From: Methanocella conradii HZ254
GTDB taxonomy: Archaea > Halobacteriota > Methanocellia > Methanocellales > Methanocellaceae
DNA length: 64,000 bases
Assembly (NCBI RefSeq): GCF_000251105.1
Contig: NC_017034.1
Coordinates: forward strand, 496,001 to 560,000
Direction: 5' to 3'
The position numbers and the translations under genes are program-made. Of the stretch, positions 16,137 to 27,370 are shown piece by piece (within the stretch, counting starts at the first letter, position 1; each line of letters starts with the position of its first letter). A model generated the notes under the pieces. The model saw nothing but the letters and a program-made list of their open reading frames with translations. It was not told where the DNA came from and did not search any database.

Positions 16137-16598
16137 ATGCTCATGTCAATTATAGGTTATGAGGGCATCGCGGCCTTCATTAAGGGTAGCTATCCTCTCG
16201 GCTCAAGGATTGTGGAGGTGGGGGTAGGCCAGCACCCGGAGGTCGCGCATCTCCTGCAAAACGACTTCGACGTCATATGCACCGACATCACGGAATCGGG
16301 GCCGGAGGGCGTGCGCTACGTCAAGGATGACATATTCAAGCCTGACATGGCATTATATAAAGGCGCGTCGCTCATCTACTCGATACGGCCTCCAGTGGAC
16401 ATTCAGGATGCCATGGCCTCGGTGGCAAAAAAAGTAGGCGCAAGCTTGCTTATTCGACCCTTTTCATCCGAGCGCGCTGACCTGAAAAAATACTTCAGGA
16501 GCTTTAAGGTGATCAACTACCAGGGCGCGGCCTTTTACGTTTACAATGATGGCTATCGTCCCTGCTATCCTCAGCCGCCTTCATGGCAGCCTCCCTGA
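16137..16598 (+). CDS. UPF0146 family protein
   Basis: A roughly 154-residue protein of UPF0146, an archaeal family with a methyltransferase-like Rossmann core. The motif RIVEVGVGQHPEVA matches the SAM-binding glycine loop, and DVICTDITE the following acidic strand. The upstream ATG at 16116 lies inside the TATA box (ttttatatatgg, about 16109-16118), so the ATG at 16137 or 16143 is favoured; both are near the expected transcription start, implying a leaderless mRNA. The 3' end overlaps the convergent caspase-like gene by about 86 nt. No substrate is known. Confidence 0.85.
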   Translation: MLMSIIGYEGIAAFIKGSYPLGSRIVEVGVGQHPEVAHLLQNDFDVICTDITESGPEGVRYVKDDIFKPDMALYKGASLIYSIRPPVDIQDAMASVAKKVGASLLIRPFSSERADLKKYFRSFKVINYQGAAFYVYNDGYRPCYPQPPSWQPP

Positions 16599-18183
16599 CG
16601 CTCGTATAAATACTCTTATTGTAAATGCAGAACCCCTTGAACTTCATGGCTATAGCCGATAGCTGCTCCGGGGACATGAACCTGGTCTCGAATCCAAGGT
16701 CTGAGGCCATCTTCTTACCCTCCGGGGACCAGGTGCTCACCACGTATCCCTTTTGGACGTTGCCAATTGTGCAGCTAAGCGTGCACTCCTCGCCATGCCT
16801 TGAAATTCTATATAATGGCTTAAGCCCGTCGCCCCCGAAGCAATACGAGCCATCGCCAATCAAAATGTACTCCTTGCCCAGCACCGAGCACTCCCTGGCG
16901 GCGTCGATGGCCATATAGGCTGGATAGCCCGCCCCCAGCATTAAATAAAAATTCCTGCACACATCCACAGCCGCCTCCTCAAGCACCCTGTAGAACGTGG
17001 CAACCCCGCATGCCGACCCATTATCCACGAGCTTCGCCGCCTCAGCGTGGCTGGAGCACGAATTGAAGAAAAACATGGGCGTATTATTCTCCTCAATGTC
17101 CCTCGCCTTCGCGAACCCGTCGCGGCATTTAAACCCCCTCTCATCGCAATGCCCTATAAGCTGTATGATGTCGAATCCTCTGGCGAAAACGCGGGAAAAG
17201 CCGGAAACGTCGAGGCCCCAAAAGACCTGCATGGCTGACGCCGCATCGGATAGGGCCTCTATCACCACGTCTACCTCCTCCGACATGTCGGCCTCGTTAC
17301 AGATTATGCCCACCCTTACCTTCTTCTTACGAGGGTATCTCTGCGAGTTCATGAAAGCGCGCGGGGTAGCTTTAACAGCATCAACCGGATATCCCTCAGA
17401 AAACCATAGCTGGGAGCGCGCAGGCATTAACGATGGCACCACTACAGAGCGCTCGCCCTTATCTACGCCAGGGAGCGCCACGCCCTGCCGGCCAAGAAAA
17501 CCGTTGACCGACAGCGATACAAGGCTCCTCTCAGTCATAGGAGAAGAGCGAGGAGAATATATGGCAGATAGCGAGTGCAAAAGGTAAGGGAGCGCCTCCA
17601 CGCTCTCCGGAACAGGGTCGAGGTACGCCGCCATATGCCAGACGGGAAGCTCATCCAGGTTAGGACCCGCGTCATGATAAAGGAGAAGGCGCTCATCCGG
17701 CCGCATGTAAAAAACGTCCACGGCCGGCCTGCCGAGGGCCTTTCTGACGTCCAGGCCATTCAGGGCTCCGCCCGAAGCCACCGCATATCTCACGGCGCAA
17801 TCTAAGTAGAAGGTCCGCCGCAGCATATCCCCCATCCAGAGCTCAATCTCAGGAAAATTCGGCAGCACGATGCGCCCTCCAGAGCCTAGCTCAATAAATG
17901 CCGCGCCATCGGCCTCCAGGGATGCTCCGAGGTAGTAGGCGAGCGTCGCTGCCGGGTATAGAAAACGGTAGTCTGGCGGCAGGTGGAATGAGAACCGTTC
18001 CCTCTCTACCGCCCTTTTATCAAAAGCGACATCTGAGACCCGGATCAATGGTGGCGGTCGCCTGTATAATGGGTTGCTCTTCTGGGGGCTATTTAATCGC
18101 CCCGCCGTGCATATCGTTGATAGGCATCTGAAAACGTCTTCGACATCCCTTGAAGTATATATAACGCCACTCTGGCCTGACAT
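16513..18183 (-). CDS. CHAT/caspase-like cysteine peptidase
   Basis: A large soluble protein, 556 residues from ATG 18183 or 565 from ATG 18210. The later start is favoured because a TATA-like element (ctatatctg read on the other strand, 18209-18216) lies about 26 nt upstream of it. The C-terminal half has a caspase-type pair: His345 in LIGHCDERG and Cys376 in FFFNSCSSH, followed by AGYPAYMAIDAA and a final strand LIGDGSYCF, the order seen in CHAT and C25-like peptidases. The N-terminal ~280 residues are unrecognised. Proteins of this kind often act in regulated proteolysis or defence; no partner gene is adjacent. Its 3' end overlaps UPF0146. Confidence 0.75.
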   Translation of the reverse strand: MSGQSGVIYTSRDVEDVFRCLSTICTAGRLNSPQKSNPLYRRPPPLIRVSDVAFDKRAVERERFSFHLPPDYRFLYPAATLAYYLGASLEADGAAFIELGSGGRIVLPNFPEIELWMGDMLRRTFYLDCAVRYAVASGGALNGLDVRKALGRPAVDVFYMRPDERLLLYHDAGPNLDELPVWHMAAYLDPVPESVEALPYLLHSLSAIYSPRSSPMTERSLVSLSVNGFLGRQGVALPGVDKGERSVVVPSLMPARSQLWFSEGYPVDAVKATPRAFMNSQRYPRKKKVRVGIICNEADMSEEVDVVIEALSDAASAMQVFWGLDVSGFSRVFARGFDIIQLIGHCDERGFKCRDGFAKARDIEENNTPMFFFNSCSSHAEAAKLVDNGSACGVATFYRVLEEAAVDVCRNFYLMLGAGYPAYMAIDAARECSVLGKEYILIGDGSYCFGGDGLKPLYRISRHGEECTLSCTIGNVQKGYVVSTWSPEGKKMASDLGFETRFMSPEQLSAIAMKFKGFCIYNKSIYTSVREAAMKAAEDSRDDSHHCKRKRPRPGS

Positions 18184-18380
18184 CGAAGGACCATACCCAC
18201 TTTCATACACTATATCTGCTCCCCGCTCAGACTCATGGTTTTCAAACCCAGCTATAGCATCCTATCGCTCTTAATACTTTCTATTTTGAAATTTCTATTA
18301 CTATCCTCCATGTTTGCCCCTCATAGCAAAACCTATAAATAGCAAGAACGGGTTATAAGAGAATCCGCCGCCTGGGCTGC

Positions 18381-18470
18381 AATGCAAAAGCTTGTGGCAA
18401 AGGACGGCGATATATAGCTAAAGCATCCTGGAATGCAAAACCAGGGATGAAAAACTATATATATGAAAGA
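18381..18470 (+). promoter_or_regulatory. Tandem rRNA promoters
   Basis: Two similar modules lie upstream of 16S: each has an aatgcaaaa block (18381-18389 and 18432-18440) followed 23-28 nt later by a TATA box (gatatatagc at 18409-18418 and actatatatatg at 18454-18465). This looks like a pair of rRNA promoters. The surrounding gap (18211-18684) holds no gene; a short hairpin (ttcccgaa/ttcgggaa, 18484-18501) lies just downstream. Confidence 0.65.
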
Positions 18471-18630
18471 CAGAGTATGTATGATTCCCGAACATTTCGG
18501 GAACTCAGCCACAGTCCGCTCATACGGCTTGACCCTGTGTAACAAACACGGGATGAATTGCCGCTCTAAGGCTGTGGCAAATATGAGGATTCGAGGGGCG
18601 CACCTTTTTGGTGTGGTCGCGATTCTGATG

Positions 18631-18667
18631 TTGTTTGGTTGGTTGTTCGAGTAGTCTTTGTTTCTTG
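18631..18667 (+). other. 16S processing stem, 5' strand
   Basis: This stretch is complementary to 20181-20214 beyond the 16S 3' end, with small bulges near the centre. The two strands enclose the whole 16S gene and would form the long stem cut by the archaeal splicing endonuclease at a bulge-helix-bulge. Confidence 0.7.
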
Positions 18668-18684
18668 GTTTGTGGTGTGCGATA

Positions 18685-20157
<1,473 letters not shown>

Positions 20158-20252
20158 AACGAATAACACAGACAAGAACGACAAGAAACAAGACTCGAAA
20201 AACAACCAAACAAACAAAGACACACGACTGGGCGTGCCAACGCCTTGAAAAG

Positions 20253-20328
20253 GGGCTTGTAGATCAGCAGGAAGATCGCCGCCTTTGCAAGGCGGAGGCC
20301 CTGGGTTCGAATCCCAGCAAGTCCACCA
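20253..20328 (+). tRNA. tRNA-Ala (TGC)
   Basis: A 76-nt tRNA in the 16S-23S spacer. The acceptor stem GGGCTTG/CAAGTCC includes the G3-U70 pair that identifies alanine tRNA. The anticodon stem CCGCC/GGCGG closes the loop TTTGCAA with anticodon TGC. The T arm is GGGTTCGAATCCC-like and the 3' CCA is encoded. No intron is seen. tRNA-Ala in this position is usual in euryarchaeal rRNA operons. Confidence 0.97.
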
Positions 20329-20636
20329 AAAACAAAAACAAAAACAAAAACAAAAAAATAAAAGAATATAAACGTTAAACTAATAATGTTGATCGCCCCT
20401 ATAAGAGGGGCTTGTCAGTGCACCTACCCACCGCGTGGTGAGTGGGGAAGATGTTGATGCACAACAACGGGGACACGGCGTCGACGAATGATCCTCGACG
20501 AATGATCATCGACGAAGCGTCCCGGGTTGTGCGTGTGATGCTGTGTGTATGCGAGTCTCTGGACGTAAAATTGGATTGTAATTCACGCCTCGCACATGAG
20601 GCGTAGGTGTCACAGCGTATGCTAGTGTGTTTTGGC
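20326..20636 (+). other. tRNA-Ala to 23S spacer with CAAAAA tract
   Basis: No gene. It opens with five CAAAAA-type units (to about 20360). Positions 20543-20582 pair with 23575-23614 beyond 23S and would form the 23S processing stem. A short hairpin (cgcctcgcacatgaggcg, about 20585-20602) lies inside. The tatgcgagtctct strand matches gagacccgcaaaca downstream with few mismatches. Confidence 0.65.
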
Positions 20637-23530
<2,894 letters not shown>

Positions 23531-23574
23531 TAACAACCCAAACAAGCCAAAACACAACAAGACAAAAACACAAG

Positions 23575-23614
23575 GTTACAATCCAATACGCAAACCAAGA
23601 GACCCGCAAACACA
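23575..23614 (+). other. 23S processing stem, 3' strand
   Basis: Complementary to 20543-20582 before 23S, with small bulges. A second complementary pair (tagtgtgttttgg near 20633 and ccaaaacacaac near 23547) lies inside it. Together they form the archaeal 23S processing stem. Confidence 0.65.
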
Positions 23615-23662
23615 CAGCAAAACAACAAGGACAACCACCTCTCATGTTCAACACATGACTGG

Positions 23663-23786
23663 TTTTGGCGGCCAAAGCGGCGGGGAACCACCCGGACCCA
23701 CACCGAACCCGGAAGTTAAGCCCGCCCACGTACCAGGGAGTACTCGGGTACGCGAGTCCCCGGAAAACCTGGAACGCCGCCAAACC
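23663..23786 (+). rRNA. rrf: 5S ribosomal RNA
   Basis: Ends ggttttggcggc and gccgccaaacc pair as helix I. The internal ccacaccgaacccggaagttaagc block is the conserved loop B/helix III region. Length about 124 nt is normal. It is the last gene of the rRNA operon. A diverged copy lies at 25650-25768. Confidence 0.93.
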
Positions 23787-23818
23787 ACCCTACACGACAC
23801 CTTTGATAATACATCAAT

Positions 23819-24373
23819 TTATTTATTGTATATCCCCTTATTTTCAATCGTCCACGTAGTTGTAATTTTTACCTTATAGGTACCATTTGGATAACTCCGA
23901 TCCTCAAACCTCGTCTCAACATTAGGTGATTCCCATTTTTTCCCGACGTCTAGAGGGATGGTTTCATTGTTATAAGATAATATTATTGTACCATTATGGT
24001 TTGTTCCAATTATTTTTGCCCCTGATTCTAGTTGATAAGGATATTCATATATTCCGCTTATATTTAAATCCCTCCACATTCCCTCAGGCATGTCGTGGGA
24101 ATGATAGAAACCATACAATATTTTGAGGCTATTGTTATTTTCTACATATTTTCCTGCACTGTCATACTCAACAATAGGGGCTGGCACGGCTTCTCTTATA
24201 TACTCAAAATAACCTTCGACCACTACACCGTGATCCCAATGAATTTCCTCCACGGCAATATATTTATTAGTTGGTAATTCATTCTGTTTATTATCGCCCA
24301 CTATACAACCACCAAATAAAATCGTGCACGTTAATAAAATAAAAAATATAACTTCCAATGATGCCTTTACCAT
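23819..24373 (-). CDS. Putative lipoprotein, hypothetical
   Basis: A 184-residue protein with a lipoprotein-type signal: a hydrophobic stretch (residues 8-20) ending LFGGC, with Cys22 as the likely lipid-bearing residue. The mature part has several N-x-S/T sites (NIS, NHN-NGT, NET), fitting an extracellular glycoprotein. No domain was recognised. It follows the secreted protein at 24396 on the same strand with a 22-nt gap and is probably co-transcribed from the leader at 25389-25610. The gene is AT-rich relative to housekeeping genes in the window, hinting at acquisition. Confidence 0.7.
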   Translation of the reverse strand: MVKASLEVIFFILLTCTILFGGCIVGDNKQNELPTNKYIAVEEIHWDHGVVVEGYFEYIREAVPAPIVEYDSAGKYVENNNSLKILYGFYHSHDMPEGMWRDLNISGIYEYPYQLESGAKIIGTNHNGTIILSYNNETIPLDVGKKWESPNVETRFEDRSYPNGTYKVKITTTWTIENKGIYNK

Positions 24374-24395
24374 CTAATCACCATTCATATGTTTA

Positions 24396-25388
24396 TCAAG
24401 GATGTGGCGGAGGGGAGTATCTTGGATCATATCTCGTTATGTATATATTTCCATAATACCCGTACAGGTCCCTGTAGTAATAATTCGCTACATTATCCGT
24501 GTAATATTCAAATATATGCTCGTTGTTAGGCAGATTCAACATTGACCCGGATAGGTCATAGGCATGGAAGTCCCTTACATACTTCCACGAGTTGACCATG
24601 CCAGGTCTAGGCTCTCCGTCCTCGTAATATTTTTCAAGTGCAATATCGACATCTTTTATGTGCTCAGCTCTAGGTAGTGTAAATGTCTTGACATATGCAG
24701 TGTTCGTATCCAAGTCATATACACAGTATTCCACTCTATTGTAATTGCCATTACCGTCTATGCCTACTGGTCTGACATAGATCATAAAATCGTGGATCGA
24801 GGGGAAATAGCACCAGTCTATCCATGGATATGCAAATGCTTTACTATAAATTGTGAATGTTATAGTATTATCGTATCTCGTCATCTGGATACAATTTTCA
24901 GCATCACCATCCCCCCACTGGTGCATTACAAATTCTTCTTTGCCATTGTTCTCCAGATCGTATAACCAATCGACAACGCCATCTACAAACCATGCTCTTG
25001 GTCCACCATCTTTATTACCGAATCCGATATAGGTATTCGACCAGTGTGGATCATATACCCTTGTCGGCGTAGTACTTATTGACATACTGCTTACATTACC
25101 TCTACTATACGTGTCATTATATATAAACGGTCTAGTGGCTTCTCTATACGTTGGTTTTATATTATTCTCCCCAGAACTTTTATATTCATTATACGGCGGG
25201 AGTTTATCGGATTTACCAGTAAGGTAATCCCTAATCGCCTTTACGAGTTCCGCGTGTTCACCATACCCTGAATCTTTATCTGCCAATCCATCTATCCGGG
25301 ATCGTGCACCAGCCATTCCGGGCGCTGTTATCGCTAGTATGAAAATAGCCAATATGAACAGCGCTCCAAGCTTTATATTAGTCTTCAT
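24396..25388 (-). CDS. Secreted protein of unknown family
   Basis: A 330-residue protein with a clear Sec signal (MKTNIKLGALFILAIFILAI then AMAG-like cleavage region, near residue 27). The mature domain is rich in Tyr, Asp and Asn and contains paired Cys (ENCIQ, IDWCYF, EYCVYD), so a disulfide-bonded extracellular fold is likely. The repeated W/Y-rich strands suggest a beta-sandwich, perhaps carbohydrate- or surface-binding. I do not recognise the family. It is the first gene behind structured leader copy A and has a good ribosome binding site (ggagg) that this leader can mask. Confidence 0.72.
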   Translation of the reverse strand: MKTNIKLGALFILAIFILAITAPGMAGARSRIDGLADKDSGYGEHAELVKAIRDYLTGKSDKLPPYNEYKSSGENNIKPTYREATRPFIYNDTYSRGNVSSMSISTTPTRVYDPHWSNTYIGFGNKDGGPRAWFVDGVVDWLYDLENNGKEEFVMHQWGDGDAENCIQMTRYDNTITFTIYSKAFAYPWIDWCYFPSIHDFMIYVRPVGIDGNGNYNRVEYCVYDLDTNTAYVKTFTLPRAEHIKDVDIALEKYYEDGEPRPGMVNSWKYVRDFHAYDLSGSMLNLPNNEHIFEYYTDNVANYYYRDLYGYYGNIYITRYDPRYSPPPHP

Positions 25389-25610
25389 TCAATTCCTCCC
25401 TTACTAGCGCCGCATCGGGGAGGCTCAAACAAGGCTTTATCTATGATAAAGTCTAACTTCTCATTGCCTTCGGGTTCCTGGGCCGGTCTTCTCTGGACGG
25501 ACGGCCGGACCCAGGATTAGACGACGCTCACTATACAAGCTATTACCTACCAATATTTATAATTTCTATCACGAACTGCTAACTGTGAAAATAAGACGTT
25601 AAAAGCTGAA
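25389..25610 (-). promoter_or_regulatory. Structured leader, copy A (candidate riboswitch)
   Basis: Homologous to 26594-26815. On the minus strand a TATA box (25554-25563) lies about 32 nt before a closing stem: 25522-25528 with 25406-25412. Inside are a second stem (25517-25521 with 25452-25456), a third (25510-25516 plus 25505-25508 with 25476-25486), and a hairpin at 25435-25451. The strand 25418-25423 (CCTCCC on the RNA) is complementary to the ribosome binding site GGGAGG at 25395-25400. The closing-stem 3' strand lies between these two, so aptamer folding and site masking could be linked. Known riboswitch classes were not matched by eye. Confidence 0.6.
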
Positions 25611-25649
25611 AAGATGTACAGATAGCGATAACTAAAAAACAATTACAAA

Positions 25650-25768
25650 TTTATCGGCAAAAGTGGCGATTTTTCGACCACACCGAACCCGAAAGTTAAG
25701 CCCGCCAACGATCCATCGAGTACTAAGGTATGCGAGTCCTTGGGAAAACGGAACGCCGCCAAACCAAC
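25650..25768 (+). pseudogene. Degenerate 5S rRNA copy
   Basis: Positions 25675-25768 match the last ~92 nt of the true 5S gene with scattered substitutions (caccgaaccc, agttaagcccgcc, gagtact, gcgagtcc, ggaacgccgccaaacca are shared). The 5' third (25650-25674) is only weakly similar and cannot form helix I with the 3' end. It is a decayed 5S copy, not part of a recognisable second rRNA operon. Confidence 0.8.
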
Positions 25769-25845
25769 CAAAAACAAAAAAACACATCTGAAATAAATTT
25801 TACAATTGGGACAATAGATTCCTCCAGTCATATACCTGAAAAAGA

Positions 25846-26247
25846 CTATATTGGCGATGTGGACAAGTTCGCATTATCGATATCGATTACCAGTTCATTC
25901 CTTCCGTCAACGATCGCGTAAGCTTCTATTTTTTTGCTTGAGCCGTCAAATTTAAACCGGTATATCGTGTTTAGTTTTATAGTTTCATTTGCCGATGGGG
26001 GAGAACTGTCCTCACCAGTACTACCGGAAATGACATCTAAGCCCTTAATTTCCTTTGCTGAGCCAAAATCCACACATCTGATATTGAGATAAGTCCCACT
26101 TGCGTCGCTGGTCTTATTTGCTATGAATGCCGGCGGAATATATACGCTGCCGTGTCCCGCGAGCCAGGCATTTACCGTATAAACAATTAATATGAACAGT
26201 ATAAACAGTAAGGTAGCGCATGCCATCATTTTAATATCTACTTTCAT
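25846..26247 (-). CDS. Hypothetical membrane-anchored exported protein
   Basis: A 133-residue protein with one N-terminal hydrophobic helix (about residues 8-27) that serves as signal or anchor, followed by an extracytoplasmic domain with N-x-S/T sites (NKT, NET, NLS). It lies downstream of the PepSY gene on the same strand. No domain was recognised. Its composition is AT-rich like the rest of this island. Start is the ATG at 26247, after a promoter-like AT stretch. Confidence 0.65.
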   Translation of the reverse strand: MKVDIKMMACATLLFILFILIVYTVNAWLAGHGSVYIPPAFIANKTSDASGTYLNIRCVDFGSAKEIKGLDVISGSTGEDSSPPSANETIKLNTIYRFKFDGSSKKIEAYAIVDGRNELVIDIDNANLSTSPI

Positions 26248-26300
26248 AACCTCACCTATATGTTACGATTGTATGATCCATAAAAATAAAAACGTAGAAG

Positions 26301-26593
26301 TCATTTATATTCATTTATTTCCGCTACTTCTCCGGTCATTGCATCAATCGTTACACTTCCTCCATGATATCGTCTTTAGGCTCGCCGAGAACATCTACGA
26401 TCCAGGCGACTTTTTGCTTTTCATCCGGTGTGTATATGACGTTTAGCGTTGCATCAGCTCTGGCAACAGAAATGTTATCAAATTGGGCAGATGCGATCGT
26501 TATGGCTTTATCTTCAGTTGCGAAAGCTTCGGGGATGCCTGTTACTCCTAATAGCATGTAAAAAAATAAAATCGTCACTATTCTTTTCGTCAT
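26301..26593 (-). pseudogene. Frameshifted small secreted PepSY protein
   Basis: From ATG 26593 there is a signal peptide (MTKRIVTILFFYMLLGVTG) and a PepSY-like core (KVAWIVDVLGEPKDD). The frame then stops at 26351. In the -1 frame the sequence continues GGSVTIDAMTGEVAEINEYK to a stop at 26301, which is exactly how PepSY domains end (iDa-TGEv). A one-base insertion or two-base deletion at about 26361-26373 therefore separates the halves. The gene sits behind structured leader copy B, so the leader may be the remnant of a once functional unit. Programmed frameshifting cannot be excluded but no slippery run is seen. Confidence 0.75.
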
Positions 26594-26815
26594 TTTCTTC
26601 TCCCCTCTATAGCGCCGCTTTCAGGGGAGCTCATAGGCTGAATTTATATATGAAATCCCAACCCCTCATTGCCTTTGGGCACCTGTGTCCGGTCTTCTTT
26701 CCAGGGGCCGGACTCCGGGATTTGACGGCGCTTGTATAGCAAATTATTACTAAGCAATATATTTATAATTTCTCTCATGAACTGTTAACTGTGAAAATAA
26801 GATGTTAAAAGAGAT
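26594..26815 (-). promoter_or_regulatory. Structured leader, copy B (candidate riboswitch)
   Basis: Second copy of the leader described at 25389-25610. TATA box at 26759-26769, again about 33 nt before the closing stem 26726-26732 with 26611-26617 (a perfect CG pair replaces the G-U of copy A). The second stem is 26717-26723 with 26653-26659 and uses different base pairs from copy A at the same place. The third stem is 26708-26713 with 26687-26692. The anti-ribosome-binding-site strand 26623-26629 pairs with 26600-26606 (7 bp). The unpaired RNA motifs GAAGACCGG and AAGGCAATGAG are kept in both copies. The rest of the gap up to 26895 holds only AT-rich sequence. Confidence 0.6.
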
Positions 26816-26895
26816 ATGCCACAAGGCTTAAGCCCCGCATCCAATCCTGTCAATCGCAAACTTCTTATCGAATCCTCTTATAATTTCATACAGCT

Positions 26896-27369
26896 ATGGA
26901 TTTAAACGATATAACGAGAGACATCGAGCGCATCGGGCTTCCGAAGCGCCCTCGCGAGAGAATGCCTGACTTATCAGTAAAATATGGCAAGGTCAAGGCT
27001 TTAATATTTAGATTGCTGGCGTTATCGCTATTGGCGGTCATAGCGGCCTTCAGCATCCTCGTATTATCGCACTACAGGTCCTCCATAATGGCGCTCATCG
27101 TTTTAGTTTATGTGGTTCTGGGAGGGCTCCTGGCGTATAAGCTCTTTAGCCTTACGTATACTGGGTGGGTCTACACATTTTTCCTCTCATTGGCCGGCGT
27201 GATCCTGCCTTTGCTCGCCCTCGCCACCAGGGGCTTTTCCAATCCAGCGTTGACGATGGGGGCGGCGGCCGTATTCATTTTATCAGTCATATCGGCCGCC
27301 CTGCTGTGGTGGGCCAAAGACCTCCTGGGGATAAAAAGCTATAAGGATGTCTTCACGCCTTACGCCTGA
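26896..27369 (+). CDS. Hypothetical four-helix membrane protein
   Basis: A 157-residue protein with a charged N-terminal ~35 residues and four hydrophobic helices (about residues 37-56, 62-81, 89-109, 116-138). Topology and size resemble small DUF-type membrane proteins, but no family motif was recognised. It converges with gatE, with only 1 nt between the two stops. An AT-rich promoter stretch (tcttataatttcatac) precedes the ATG. Confidence 0.65.
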   Translation: MDLNDITRDIERIGLPKRPRERMPDLSVKYGKVKALIFRLLALSLLAVIAAFSILVLSHYRSSIMALIVLVYVVLGGLLAYKLFSLTYTGWVYTFFLSLAGVILPLLALATRGFSNPALTMGAAAVFILSVISAALLWWAKDLLGIKSYKDVFTPYA

Positions 27370-27370
27370 C

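Noticed and set aside
20326..20360. CAAAAA tract as a CRISPR-like repeat array
   Set aside because: The units are 6 bp without spacers, so it is a simple repeat. No CRISPR array or cas gene was seen in the window.
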